From: Monodelphis domestica
Taxonomy: Eukaryota; Chordata; Mammalia; Didelphimorphia; Didelphidae
Assembly (NCBI RefSeq): GCF_027887165.1
Contig: NC_077235.1
Location: 4,905,378 to 4,969,377, forward strand
Reading direction: 5' to 3'
Length of the DNA: 64,000 nucleotides
The notes beneath the pieces are model-generated. The model did no database searches, was not told the origin of the DNA, and saw only the letters and a program-made list of their open reading frames with translations. Made by a program: the position numbers and the translations under genes. Below are positions 1-11,882 of this stretch, piece after piece. Positions within the stretch are counted from its first letter, which is position 1. Every line of letters starts with the position of its first letter.

Positions 1-640
1 GTCTCCAAGGGGCTGTACAGAGAGATTTTTCCCAAATCTCAGAGTCTGTGGCAATAGTTGGTTCTGTGGTCTTGATTTTCACAGTCAACCAGCTCTGTAC
101 CCATCTTCTTTCCCCTCATTAAACTCAGTGGAGAATTTCTGAATTTAACAAGCACGGACTAAAACAAACTCTTTTCTCTGCTTCCTAGAAGGGAAAGAGC
201 AAGTTGGTTGGGCGGCCGTGACAGGCTACAGTGGCACATACTTTGCTTTCCTTTGAAGTTCGGTAGTGAATTCCACTGATTACTTTCAAAACTGGCCTCT
301 TGGTTTGTGCTTTATGCCCTCTCGTGGTGCCTTTCCAAAACCTCATTCCATTCTCTTTTTGGTGACTCTCCCAAATGCCTCCACATTCAGTTGTGTGTCT
401 TTGTGGACAGACTCCCAAGCACTATCTGGATTCTGGGGTTATTTTAAATGGGAGGTCCATTTCTAGCCAATCCCAAGCAGTTCTGTGGACAGTCTAAAGA
501 GTGTGGAGCATTTTATACCTGGAAGTGCTGAGGAATTATTGTTGTTTCCATTTTCCTGACTCTTTTGGCATGTGTGTAAAGCCCTCGCCTTCCTTCTGGG
601 AATCAGGCCTCTGTACTGGTGTCAAGGCTGAAGACTGCTG
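1..640. other. No gene recognised; unique-looking sequence
   Basis: I see no convincing exon, repeat or RNA gene here. The short open frames have no recognisable domain and no supporting splice sites. Confidence 0.4.
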
Positions 641-644
641 AGGA

Positions 645-765
645 TAACGGATTGAGGGTTAAGTGACTTGCCTAGAGTCACACAGTTACAAAGTATCTGA
701 GGCCAGATTTGAACCTGAGACCTCCCCAGCTCTGGAACCCTAAAGAGTCCATGGAAGATAAGAGG
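645..765 (-). repeat. MIR/CORE-SINE-like fragment, antisense
   Basis: The stretch reads GTTAAGTGACTTGCCTAGAG, then a CACACAG motif and a 'gaggccagatttgaacc' block. This is the antisense form of the tRNA-derived head shared by MIR and CORE SINEs. It is diverged and partial, with no clear target-site duplication, so it is probably old. Confidence 0.55.
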
Positions 766-1203
766 TTAAAAAATAAATTCAGCCTGGGCATAGTACATAT
801 ACTTTTTAATGTGTTATTTTAGCCTATTTGCTAATATTTTACCTACTATCTGCTATTACTATTCATTAGACATACTTGTTCTACAGGGAGGATTCTTGAC
901 TTTTTTGGAGCCCCAGACCTCTTTGGCAGTCTGGTGAGAAGTAGGAATCCTTCCTTAGAACAATATTTTAAAATGTATGCAATAAAAGACACAAAGATCA
1001 CAAAAGAAACCAGACAGACAGAAATGCCGTCATTGGACCATGAAAACAATAACAAGAAGTTCCCAGGCCGCAATTAAGAACCCTTCGTCAATAGTCTTCC
1101 CCGGTTTAAGTATCAAGACCATGTTTATGTCATAGAAAGAGCCAGAGAGAAATCCTTCACTTCATGATCCAGCAAATGGCTCCTGCAATATTGGAATTCA
1201 TTG

Positions 1204-1401
1204 GGGGCAGCTGGGTAGCTCAGTGGATTGAGAGTTAGGCCCAGAGACGGGAGGTCCTGGGTTCCAATCTGGCCTCAGACACTTCCCAGCTCGGTGACCC
1301 TGGGCAAGTCACTTGACCCCATTGCCTAGCCCTTACCACTCTTCTACCTTGGAACCAATACACAGGATTGATTCCAAGACAAAGGGTAAGGGTTTAAAAA
1401 T
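1204..1401 (+). mobile_element. tRNA-derived marsupial SINE, full length, with target-site duplications
   Basis: The element starts GGGGGCAGCTGGGTAGCTCA, contains a B-box-like GGTTCCAATCTGG, then TGACCCTGGGCAAGTCACTT, and ends AAGGGTAAGGGTTTAAAAA. It is flanked by the 16-bp direct repeat ATATTGGAATTCATTG at 1188-1203 and 1402-1417, which marks a LINE-driven insertion. By resemblance it belongs to the abundant about 200-bp marsupial SINE class (SINE1/WSINE/MAR type); the exact subfamily name needs a library search. Many copies of the same consensus recur in this window. Confidence 0.9.
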
Positions 1402-1790
1402 ATATTGGAATTCATTGCTCTTTGGGCATTAGGGACAATTTGCTTCTGATCCATCTAGACTGCAAGTTTGCTTTGGGAGCTCACTTTTGACTCATTTAAT
1501 TTCTTTTGCTGCTGTTGGGTTTCTTGAAATGTTCGGCTTTTGTTCTGTTAATTTGAATGTTGCATATTGTTTGGAAAAATATTTCGCTATATTTATGTGT
1601 AACTTTTTGGAAATATATAATACAGTTTTTCTTTTGGCATGTACTTAGGTAAACCAGATTCTCATAGTTCCCTTTATTTTACCTCCAATTGTTGTGAATT
1701 CATTTGGTTTGGTTTTCCCCTCTTGTTTATCACACTAGTGTGTTATCTATATTATGAGTTAAACAGCTCCTATTTTATTTTATTATTATT

Positions 1791-1994
1791 TTTTTAACCC
1801 CTCACCTTCTGTCTTAGAATCAATACTGTGTATTGGTTCTAAGGCAGAAGAGTGGTAAGGGCTAGGCAATGGCGGTGAAGTGACCTGCCCAGGGTCACAC
1901 AGCTAGGAAGGGTCTGAGGCCACATTTGAACCTAGGACCTCCCGTCTCTAGGCCTGGCTCTCCATCCACTGAGCTACCCAGTTGCCCCCCCCCC
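1791..1994 (-). mobile_element. tRNA-derived marsupial SINE, antisense
   Basis: It begins with the antisense tail TTTTTAACCCCTCACCTTCT and ends with the antisense head CTGAGCTACCCAGTTGCCCC followed by a C-run. It is full length and moderately diverged from the copy at 1204. The flanks are AT-rich, so target duplications are unclear. Confidence 0.9.
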
Positions 1995-3100
1995 ATTTTT
2001 TATTTTTTAATATTTTACTTAAATTATTTTAAATTAAAAAATTATATTTTATTTAGCAACTTGGTATCTTTTTCTTTCAATTTTGTTCAAATCTTCAGTG
2101 ACTTTTAGGATTTCAGTTTTGTGAGTTTTTAAATTTGTTGCTTTTTGATTTTTTTTGTTTCATGCCCTATTGACGGATCCTTTCTTTATTATCAATGGAT
2201 GCATCTATCCCTGTGTATGTATGCAAGTATGGGTATCAGAGGTGTTTATGTACCTGGTCCTTTAAAAAATGAGCTGCATCACATGGCCAGGGATATGTTG
2301 GGTCACTGTCATTTTCTGTCGTTTCTACGATTTGTTCTTTGCCCCACCAGGTTGCTAGGATTAAGTTATTAAGTCTCTAATTAACTGTAATCCTTTCCTC
2401 TTGTATGATTGAACTGAACTGAATTGAATATCAGTTTTATTACACTGGGGTCAATAAGAAACTGGTAGACATTTTTGCTTTGGTGCATGTATTTGTGCCC
2501 CCCAAACATGAGCGACTTTGCTCAAAAGCTGTGGAGATTTAAGGCTGCGTGAACTTCTTCCTGTTTCCATTTTAATGCCCATCAAAAGTCTTTCCTTTTT
2601 ACATTTTGCACACCTGTTCCCATCTTTCAATTCTTTCTTTTTGTTCATTCCAATGAACAGACATTTATTTTCTCTCTGCCTCTTCCCACCATTGGGCAAA
2701 AGAACAAAGTGCTCAGAAGAAACACGCACAGCCGAGCAAAACCAAGCCCCACATTGGCCACGTGAAGTGGACGTTTCATCCTGTATCTTGAGTCCATCCT
2801 TTCTGTGTTAGGAAATGGAATCATGGTCTGCCATGGCATCACTCAGTCTCTTAAGTCTTCCCAAGTTGTTCGTATTTACAATGTTTTGATTGTCTAAATT
2901 GTTCTTTTCTTTCTCTATCATTTTATACAAGATTCCCCAAGTTGCTGGGGAACCATCTCTTTCATCATTTCTTTTTTTAACCCTTACCTTATCACAGTGG
3001 TGGGGAGGATGAAGGTGCTGATGAGCCATATTTAGACTTTACTCTCATTGGAATTGGCTCAGAGAGGGAAGAACAGCCAAATTCTTTGGGGCATAGAATC
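1995..3100. other. AT-rich intergenic stretch; possible old antisense L1 piece at about 2,300-2,500
   Basis: No gene is recognised. Around 2,310-2,500 the string 'tttgttctttgccccacc' and the following bases resemble the antisense L1 ORF2 segment seen near 57,680 ('tttgttctttgacccaccc'), so a decayed L1 fragment is likely there. The rest is not recognisable by eye. Confidence 0.4.
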
Positions 3101-3109
3101 CAACATTAC

Positions 3110-6100
3110 CCTATAGAGAGGTAGGAGGGGAAGAAGAAGGGGGGTGGGGAGAGGATGAATAATAAGAGAGGAAGTGATTAAAAGCAAACCTCTTGTGTGG
3201 AGGACAAGAGGGAAAGGAAAAAGTGCAGATTAGAGGGAGAAAACAAGATGGAGTGGAGGAGAACACACAGATAATAATCATAATCCAGAATGTAAGTGAG
3301 ATGAACCTGCCCATAAAAAAGAAGCAGATAACAGAAGGGAGCAAAAACCAGAATCCTGTGATGTGTTGTTTACAAGAAACATATTTGAGGCAGGGAGACC
3401 CACAGAGTGGAGGCAAGGGGGTGCAGCAGAATCTATTGGACTTCAAGTGAGATTTTTAAAAAAGCAGGAGTCACAATCATGATCTCAGACAAAGCCAACA
3501 CAAAAATAGATCTAATTAAAAGGGAGAAGGATAAAAGGCAGTATAGAAATGGAAGTAATATCAGTACTTAACATATATGCACCAAATGGCATAGTCTTCA
3601 GATTTGTAAAAGAGAAACTATTGGAGCTTAAGGAGGAAATAGACAGTAAAACTATACTAATGGGGGACCTCAACCTTACCCTATCAGAACTAGATAAATC
3701 TAACCAAAAAGTAAACAAGAAAGAAGGAAGGAAAGGAAGTGAATGAAATTTTAGAAAAGTTAAACTTAATGGATATCTGGAGAGAACTGAATAGGGATAA
3801 AAGGGAATACACCTTCTTTACAGCAGCACATGATGCACACATAGAAACTGGCCATGTACTAGGGCATAAAAATTTCACAACCAAATGCAGAAAAGCAGAA
3901 ATAATAAATGCAACTTTCCAGATCGTAATGCAATAAAATTATAATCAATTAGGGTTCATGGAAAGGCAAATTAAAAATTGATTGGAAATTAAATAATCTA
4001 ATTATTCAAAATGGTTGGGTCAAGGAACAAATCATAGAAACAACTCACTGAATAGTAATGAAAAGATAATAGATCAAAATTTGTGTGATATAGCCAAAAG
4101 CACAGTACTTAGGGGGAAACTTATATCCCTGAATGCTTATAACAATAAAATCAAGAAAAGCAGATCAGTGAATTGGGCATGCAACTAAAAAAATAGGGAA
4201 AGAGCAAATCAAAAATCCTCAGTTAAGGACTAAATTGGAAATCCTAAAAATCAAAGGAGAATTAATAAAAATGAAAGTAAAAGAACTATTGAACTAATAA
4301 ATAAGACCAGGAGCTGTTTCTATAAAAAAAATAGATAAAATATTGGTTAATCTAATGAAAAAAAGAAGAAAATCAAATTAACAGTATCAAAGATGAAAGG
4401 GTGATCTCACCTCTAATGAAGAGGAAATGAAAGCAATCATTAGATGCGATTATGCCCAATTATATGACAACAAATGCGACAATCTAGGTTATATGGATGA
4501 ATATTTACAAAAGTATAAATTGCATACACTAACAGAAGAAGAAATAGAATTATTAAATAACCCCATTTCAGAAAAAGAAATTGAAAAAGCCATCAAAGAA
4601 ATCCCTAAGAAAAAATCCCCAGGGCCTGATGGATTCACAAATGAATTCTAGCAAACATTTCATGAAAAATCCATCCCAATATTATACAAACTATTTGACA
4701 TAATAAGCAATGAGGGAGTTCTACCAAACTCCTTTTATGACACAAACATGGTACTGATTCCAAAACCAGGCAGGTCAAAAACAGAGAAAGAAAACTATAG
4801 ACCAATCTCCCTAATGAATATAGATGCAAAAATCTTAAATAAGATACTAGCAAAAAGACTCCAGCAAGTGATCAGAAGGGTCATCCACCATGATCAAGTA
4901 GGATTTATACCAGGGATGCAGGGCTGGTTCAACATTAGGAAAACCATCCACATAATTGACCACATCAACAAGCAAACCAGCAAGAACCACATGATTATCT
5001 CAATAGACGCAGAAAAAGCCTTTGATAAAATACAACACCCATTCCTACTAAAACACTGGAAAGCATAGGAATAGAAGGGCCTTTCCTAAAAAGTAATAAA
5101 CAGTATATATCTAAAACCATCAGCAAACATCATCTGTAATGAGGATAAACTAGAAGCCTTCCCAATAAGATCAGGAGTGAAACAGGGATGCTCATTATCA
5201 CTGCTATTATTTAATATTGTAACCCTAGAGGTAGCAATTAGAGAGGAAAAAGAAATTGAAGGGATTAAGATAGGTAATGAGGAGATTAAACTCTCAATCC
5301 TCGCAGATATGATGACCTACTTAGAAAATCCTGAGGAACCACTAAAAACTGGTTTAAATCATTAATAATTTTAGCAAAGTTTCAGGATACAAAATAAATG
5401 CACAGAAGTCATCAGCATTTCTATATATTTCCAACACATCTCAGCAGCAAGAATTAGAAAGAGAAATTCCATTTAAAATCACCCTAGACAAAATAAAATA
5501 CTTAGGAATCTATCTGCCGAGACAAACACAGGAACTATATGAACATAATTTCAAAGCACTTTTTACAAAAATAAAGTTAGATCTAAACAATTGAAAAAAC
5601 ATTAATTGCTCTTGGTTAGGTCAAACTAATCTGATGAAAATGACAGTCCTGTCCAAATTAATTTACTTATTCAGAGCCGTACCAATTAAACCAACAACAT
5701 GTATCTTATAGAACTAGAAAGATAATAACAAAATTCATCTGCAAGAACAAAAGGTCAGTGATGTCCAGGGAACGAATGAAAAAACAGGTGAAGGAAGGTG
5801 GCCTGGTGGTATGAACTCTTAAACTGTGAGCATAAAGCAGTGAGCATCAAAACGATCTGGCAGTGGCTTCCAGTAGTAGAAATAGAAGAGTGGATCAATG
5901 GATTAGAGTAGGGGTAAATGACCTGAGGAATCTTGTATTTGATAAACCCCAAGACCCCAGCTTTGAGGATAGGAACTCACTATTTGACAAAAACTGCTGG
6001 AAAAATTGGAAAAGAATATGGCAAAAATCTTCAGGTATAGATCACTATCTCACTCTCTCTACTAAGACAAGGCCAAAATGGGTATATGATTTAGGCATAA

Positions 6101-7366
6101 AGAGTGATATTATAAGCAAATTAGGGGAACATAGAAAAGTTTACCTGTCAGATCTCTGGAGAAGGACAGAATTTGTGACTAAATGCGATAGAGAATATTA
6201 CAAGATGTAAAAATGAATAATTTTGATTGTTTTAAATTAAAAAGGTTTGTACAAACAAAAACAAATCTAACCAAGATTAGAAGGTAAGCAACAAACTGGG
6301 AAACAATTTTATAACAAATTTCTCTGATAAAGATCTTGTTTCTCAACTACATAAAGAATTTAATCAAATTTGTAAGAATATAAGCCATTCTCCAATTGAT
6401 AAATGGTCAAGGGACATGGATAGGCAGTTTTCAGATAAAGAAATCAAAAGTATTAATAAGCACATGAAGAAGTGTTCTAAATCTCTTATAATCAGAGAGA
6501 TGCCAATCAAAACAACTCTGGAGTAGCACCTCACACCTAGCAGATGGGCTAACATGACAGCAATGGAAAGTAATGAATGCTGGAGGGGGTGTGGCAAAAA
6601 GTTGGGACACTAATGCATTGCTGGTGGAGTTGTGAATTGATCCAACCATTCTGGAAGGCAATTTGGTACTATGTCCTGCAGGCTATAAAACAGTGCATAT
6701 CTTTTGTCCAGTAATGCTAGTACCAGGTCTGTATCCTGGAGAAATTAAAAAAAATGGGAAAGGACCTGCTTGTACCAAAATTTTTTTTGTGGTGGTAAAG
6801 AATTAGAAACTAGAGGGCTGCCCTCCTATTGGGGAATGGCTGAACAAAGAGTGTGTTTTTGATGGTGATGGAATACTATTGTGCTATGGATGACCTCAGA
6901 AAGAGCTGGGAAGACCTCCATGAACTGAAAAGGAGTGAAATGAGCAGAACCTGGAGAACACTGTACACAGTAACTGCAATATTGTGGAGCGATCAACTGT
7001 GATAGACTGAGCTATTTGCAGTAATATAATGATCCAGTACACTTCTGAGGGCCTTAGAAAAAAAATGCTGTCCACCTCCAGAGCAAGACCTGCTGGAGTC
7101 GGAGTGCAGATCAAGGCCGACGACTTTTCAAGTCTTTGGGTTAATGTTTGGGGGTTGGGGTTTTAGAAGAATACTCACAAAAATGGACAACATGGAGGTA
7201 TGTTTTATGTGATAATGCATGTATAACCTAGATGGAATTGCATGTCAGCCCCCGGAGGGGGAGGAAAGGGAGGAAGGGAGATCAGTTCGATCATATGACT
7301 GAGAAAAAGGTGTGTGGAAATTTGTTATAACATGTCATTGATAATCAATAAAGAAATAAATATTTT
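3110..7366 (+). mobile_element. LINE-1, nearly ORF2-length, decayed
   Basis: This is a sense-strand L1 from just before ORF2 to the 3' end. Pieces of ORF2 are readable in order. The endonuclease start has 'LQETYLRQGD' near 3,370. The APE domain has 'NIYAPNG' near 3,580 and 'GDLNLTLSELDKSNQK' near 3,665. The pre-RT 'SPGPDGF' lies at about 4,620. The RT core has '[19 protein letters not shown]' from 4,748, '[15 protein letters not shown]' near 4,895 and '[16 protein letters not shown]' near 5,000. '[12 protein letters not shown]' follows near 5,180. The C-terminal region runs to about 6,700. The catalytic FADD box reads 'LADMM' near 5,300, so the enzyme is dead. The frame is broken many times. 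The 3' UTR ends in AATAAA-rich sequence near 7,350. ORF1 and the 5' UTR are missing, so the copy is 5'-truncated and old. Confidence 0.9.
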
Positions 7367-7374
7367 TACAAATC

Positions 7375-8300
7375 CACCCTCTGCTTATAGTTTCTTGCTT
7401 ATGATGAATTGCTTCCTTAATCTCTCTCTGTTCTTATTCCCCCTTCTGTCTGCTACCTCTTCCATCCTGTTTCCCTATTGAGTGAACTGGATTTCTACGC
7501 CTAACATTGTGCATGTGTGTATGTGCATGTGTGTGCACGTGTGTGCATGTGCTTCCCTCCATTGATTCAAATCTCCCACTGAGGTTAAAAATCACACAGT
7601 GAAATCGCCAACTGCCTCCCAAACTCGTTCTTTCTTCTTCTTTTCCCTCCCAGGATTGGTATTATGTGTTCCATGTATAGAAACTTCCTGATATTTGTGC
7701 AAGAATGAGTTGTGCTTAGTGGCAGGCAGGGCTGCGAGCACACGCTTCGGAAACAGGTAGAAGCCGTGTCAGTTAGGGCTGCCTGCTTCCCTCCCAGGGC
7801 TTGGGGCCTGCTTCCCGTTAACATCAGCATCTCCTTCTCTTGCTTTTGACTGGACATTTGTCAGTGGCTTCCTTCAAATCGAGAACATCTCTCTGCTGAT
7901 TATTGACCTTCTTTAATACTTTCTCAGATTTCCGGACTGATTTTTCTTTGAATTTGGGACTCTGCAAAATAGAAATTGTCCTGACAAATACTGGGAAGAA
8001 CTTCTCGCATGGAACATCATTGGTACTTTTGTTGTTTGTGGGGGTTTCCTTGTTTGCCTTCCAAAGTTTCTATGCAGCTTTACATTTGTGTTCATCAGGG
8101 AGGCTGAGAAGTCCTGGATTTCCTTACAAATCCATCTCCCACTCTAGGAGGATAATGTTTTCCTGGTTAAGTTAGTCTTGCTTGTGGGCCTACATCATTT
8201 GCCTTCTGAAATACTGTATTCCAGTCCACTTGCTCCTTTGGAGTGGTGGTTGTCTGTTCTTGTGAGATTCTGACTGGGGTTCTTCAATGCTTTAATTCTT
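7375..8300 (-). mobile_element. Possible antisense L1 5'/inter-ORF remnant, with a short TG-rich tract
   Basis: The block around 7,430-7,600 (pyrimidine-rich, 'tttccctattgagtgaactggatttctac', then a tgtgtg tract at about 7,508-7,552, then 'ccctccattgattcaaat') resembles the antisense inter-ORF segment at about 58,650-58,850. The remainder to 8,300 has no motif I can place. It is weakly supported and could instead be unique sequence. Confidence 0.3.
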
Positions 8301-8416
8301 TTTCATTCTAGCCATTCGCAACAATTTTTTTTATTTTTTTATCTGAAAATTTGTATTTAATTCATTAATTTAGAAAAAGTTTCCAGGGTTACATGATTTG
8401 CAAAAAATGTTTTTGA

Positions 8417-8550
8417 TTCAAATCTGGCCTCAGAGACGTCCCAGCTGTGTGACCCTGGGCAAGTCACTTGACCCCCATTGTGTAGCCCTTAGCGCTCTTC
8501 TGCCTTAAAACCAATGCACAATATTGACTCCAAGAGGAAGGTGAGGGTTT
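8417..8550 (+). mobile_element. 5'-truncated tRNA-derived SINE with target-site duplications
   Basis: It lacks the GGGGGCAG head and begins within the B-box region (TCAAATCTGGCCTCAGA), then runs to the usual 3' tail. The 15-bp direct repeat AAAAAATGTTTTTGA flanks it at 8402-8416 and 8551-8565, so the truncation happened at insertion. Confidence 0.85.
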
Positions 8551-8763
8551 AAAAAATGTTTTTGACCTGGATGTGTAACATTTTGGCTCTTGTGTTCCTG
8601 GGATTTTTTATTTTAGGGCTCCTTTCAAGCAGTGACTAGTAAATGCTCAACATTTTCATTTTGCTCCCTGGTTCTAGTAACTCTGAGAAGTTTTCCTAAA
8701 ATATAGATGCAGCCTCTTTTTGGTTTTTCTTGGTTGAGGCTCTCAAATAATCCAGTAATTCTT

Positions 8764-8956
8764 TTGTTTTGTTTTCTTTTTTAAACCTTTACCTTCTTTC
8801 TTAGAATCAATACTGTGGATTGGTTCCAAGGCAGAAGAGCTGTAAGGACTAGTTAAGTGACTTGCGCAGGGTCACACAGCTGGGAAGAGTCTGAGGTCAA
8901 ATTTGAACCCAGGACCTCCCGTCTCTAGGCCTGGTTCTCAATCGACTGACCTACCT
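8764..8956 (-). mobile_element. tRNA-derived SINE, antisense, with target-site duplications
   Basis: The antisense tail TTTAAACCTTTACCTTCTTT begins near 8,780 and the antisense head ends near 8,955. The 13-bp repeat TCCAGTAATTCTT flanks it at 8751-8763 and 8957-8969. Confidence 0.85.
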
Positions 8957-8981
8957 TCCAGTAATTCTTAAATGATTTGTC

Positions 8982-9275
8982 CTACTTATGAGAAAGAACT
9001 ATTCACATTCAGAGGAAGAACTGTGGGAGTAAAACCCTAGAAGAAAAACAACTGCTTGATCATGAGAATTGATGATGGGGACGCAGACTCTAAACGATCT
9101 AAACAATCAGCCTAGTGTAAATATCAACGGTATGGAAATGGGTCTTGATCAATGACACATGTAAAACCCAGTGGAATTGCTCATTGGCTATGGGAGGTGG
9201 TGGGAGGGAAAGAACATGAATATTGTGACCAGGGAAAAATATTCTGAATCAATGAAATAAAATTGAAAAAATTAT
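8982..9275 (+). mobile_element. L1 3' UTR fragment
   Basis: The text 'gaggaagaactgtgggagtaaaa ... aactgcttgatcat' to the terminal 'aatgaaataaaattgaaaaaa' matches the 3' UTR of the L1 at 61,658-63,758, including its 'actctaaacga' and 'aacacatgt' stretches. It is a short 5'-truncated insertion of the same L1 lineage and more diverged. Confidence 0.75.
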
Positions 9276-9289
9276 TTGTCCCATCACTT

Positions 9290-10137
9290 GTCACTTATTT
9301 TGACGCAGGATACCTTGTACTCCTACTTTCTAGTCTTCTTTTAACTTGGTTTTAGTATTTTTTGGCACACCGAGTCATTCACTCCCTTTAGGGAATTGCC
9401 GTTTGCTCGCACAGGGTTTCTGGATCTCTTGTGCTAAGATCTTCGTTCTCTTTCCACGCTCTCATTTCTCGACCAGCTTCACCGTCGTTTCCTTTGGGAT
9501 TCTCCTTCCCTTCATACAATGATTCTGGCCCCCTTTTCTAGGCTCTTGCTTCGCTGCCTCTCCTCCAATTCTCCTGGATGTAGGCCAAAGTGGTGACTGG
9601 TGCTGAGCTTTTGCCTCCAGGTGCTTTGGAGTCGTTTGCTTCTCCTGGGCTTGTGTCTCCAGCCAGCATCTGTGCCACTGCGCTGGTTCTTTTGCTCTTG
9701 GCTCGTTCTTCCTGCCAACCTGACCGGACTTGATGCTAAGTGCAGGGTCATGGTTGGAGCCAGTAGCCGCTTGATTCCAGAATTGTTCCTTATAGGCTAG
9801 ATAGCTTAGAACCTGTGACTGTGCCTTGCTGTGGGCTGCTGTCCCTAAGCACAGCACCCCCTCAGTCTGCACTGGGCCTGGCTCTGGGATCCAACAGTGG
9901 CAAAGTGGTAGAGCTACCAGCTGGCATCCATTCTTGCTACCTGCACAAGGGAAACAACCTCGGGGCCAGATCTGGGACCTCTTTGTGCCCTGGCACACTG
10001 CTGCAGGACCACCCTTTGTTCAGTCTCTGCATTCGAACCCGCTGCCTGGCTGTTATTGGCTAGTCCCATTCTTCCCTAGCCAAGGCCTCTATGTCTTTCT
10101 CCCTATGCCCACCTGAGCTACAAGGACTCAGTGTGAT
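9290..10137. other. Unassigned stretch, no gene supported
   Basis: The longest minus-strand open frame (9462-9998, 178 codons) has no recognised domain, is rich in K, Q and R, and shows no splice or promoter context. The composition is like an antisense LINE 5' region, but I cannot confirm that. I do not call a gene here. Confidence 0.3.
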
Positions 10138-10138
10138 T

Positions 10139-10335
10139 TAAAAAAAACCCCTTAGTTTCCATCTTAGAATGAATAGGTTCCAAGGCCTTCAGAAGGGCCA
10201 GAAGGGCTAGGCAATGGGGGTGAAGGGACTTGCTCAGGGTCACCCAGCTAGAAAGGGTCTGAGGTCAGATTGGAACCCAGGAGCTCCCGTCTGCAGGCCT
10301 GGCACACTATTCATTGGGCCACCCAGCTGCCCCCT
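10139..10335 (-). mobile_element. tRNA-derived SINE, antisense
   Basis: It starts with an A-run and 'ccccttagtttccatcttagaatgaatagg', the antisense tail, and ends 'gggccacccagctgcccccta', the antisense head. It is about full length and diverged. Confidence 0.85.
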
Positions 10336-10784
10336 AACTGTGTCTTTTCAGAATTGGATTTACTAATGAAGGCGGGTCTGGTGTGTTTTCTAGATCTTTG
10401 TAGAGTGGTGGTAGGGGAGAGCTCGGCTACTCTTCTTCCTGCTCTTCTGCCACTGTTCTCTTATCTGCTTTCTTATTTGTCTTTTTCACAAATTTGTCTA
10501 GTTCTGAAAGAGAGTACTTGGAGGCATTTCTCCATGGTGGCGTAATTGGCCATTTGGCTCTTCAGCTTTAAGGGAATGCAGGCTGTTTGGGGCTTAGCTA
10601 TGGATTCTTCAATTACATTTCCTTTTCCTGTCAAATAGAGATGGGCCTTTGCTCCGATAGAATGTATTGCTAGTAAGTCACTATCCACGCAGATAGATCC
10701 ACTGGAGAGCTGCCGGGAAAGGGAGGAAGGGAGGGCAAGGCCAGAGTTAATGCTGTGTAGAGAACACCTGCTGGATGTCCATAG

Positions 10785-11008
10785 AAGCTGGCTCTGAGCC
10801 CCAGGTGTGTGGCTGCTGCCCAGGCATGAAGCCCTGGAGGTCTGGGCGCTCCTCGATGCTCTCTTTGCCCCAGACTCCGCCCATCGCCTCCCTCCAGCCC
10901 TGGCACAGATTTTTGCCGGGGGTGGGGGGGGGTGGGGGGTGGGGGGCTTCCTGAGGCGGGTCTGGACACCAAGGGGGCCGCTGCATGGCTGCTGATGGGG
11001 GCACCTCG
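10785..11008 (-). repeat. Outer copy of a short nested inverted duplication
   Basis: This segment (for example 'ccctccagccctggcacaga', 'gggcttcctgaggcgggtctgg' and 'gctgcatggctgctgatgggggcacct') is the reverse complement of 11,670-11,882, with scattered differences and an expanded G-rich tract at 10,918-10,945. The two copies are about 660 bp apart, at the outer edge of the left palindrome arm. Confidence 0.75.
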
Positions 11009-11299
11009 AGAAGACTTCGGTCACTCCAATGGCTATCACAGAAAACAGCCGAGCTTTACTGAGCAGGCCCAGACCAGTGCGTGCAAGGTATAAAGCTGAG
11101 ACTTTGGGCTGATGGCAGAAAAAAAAACTGCTTGATGTCTGGAAGCCTTTGAGCAGGGCCTGGCTGGCCATTTGTGAAGCAGAATCCAGACAGGACTCTG
11201 TGGGTGTGGGTGACACTAGATGGCAACGGAGGGGTCCCTCCCACCGTGACATTTGTATTCTGAGCAGAGAGGGACAATGCTGGGAAAGCCCATAAAAGC

Positions 11300-11425
11300 C
11301 ACCTACTTTAGCCCTGTCACTGCATGAAGGGCGAAACCAAGGCCCAGAAAATGGGAAATGGACTCAGCCAAGGTCTTTCAGCAAGGAAGTGGCAAAGCTG
11401 GTACCAGACACCAGGCCCTACTGAG
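11300..11425 (-). repeat. MIR-like SINE remnant in the left arm
   Basis: The stretch 'gggcgaaaccaaggcccagaaaatggg ... caaggtctttcagcaaggaagtggcaaagctgg' has the layout of an antisense MIR/CORE SINE. It is mirrored at about 50,250-50,375 in the right arm, so it predates the arm duplication. Confidence 0.45.
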
Positions 11426-11669
11426 GCTTCTAACTTTCGAGACTGGCATGAGGGCCCCTCCTAAGGCCCAAACCAGGGAGGCCTAGAGACCCTGCAGGTT
11501 CGGGGTGTGCTGGCTGAGGCTCAGGACAGTGAGCAAAGCCTCTGTGGATAGCCGGACTACCTTTGGGATGTTGCCTGTTAGTGCCCCGGGAGGACAGGTG
11601 GCAGAGGTCCCTGAGGGCCCAGGGCCCAGGCAGCCAATGCCCACAAACTGCTGAGCACCGTAAGCCAAG

Positions 11670-11882
11670 GTGCCCCCATCAGCAGCCATGCAGTGGCCTC
11701 CTTGGTGCCCAGACCCACCTCAGGAAGCCCCCCAGGCAAATCTGTGCCAGGGCTGGAGGGAGGGAATGGGTGGAGTCTGGAGGAAAGAGAGCAGTGAGGA
11801 GTGCCCAGACCTCCCGAGCCTTGCACGTGGTCAGCAGCCACACGCCTGGAGCTCAGAGTCAGCTTCCATGGACATCTAGCAG
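11670..11882 (+). repeat. Inner copy of a short nested inverted duplication
   Basis: It is the reverse-complement partner of 10,785-11,008. The right palindrome arm carries part of it at about 49,895-50,025. Confidence 0.75.

Noticed and set aside
1204-1401. tRNA gene at SINE heads
   Set aside because: The B-box-like motif belongs to a tRNA-derived SINE; there is no cloverleaf and the copy has target duplications.
3110-7366. Active LINE-1
   Set aside because: The RT catalytic box is altered, the frame is broken many times, and ORF1 and the 5' UTR are missing.
9462-9998. 178-codon minus-strand open frame
   Set aside because: No recognised domain, no family resemblance, and another long frame overlaps it on the opposite strand; it may be part of an unplaced repeat.
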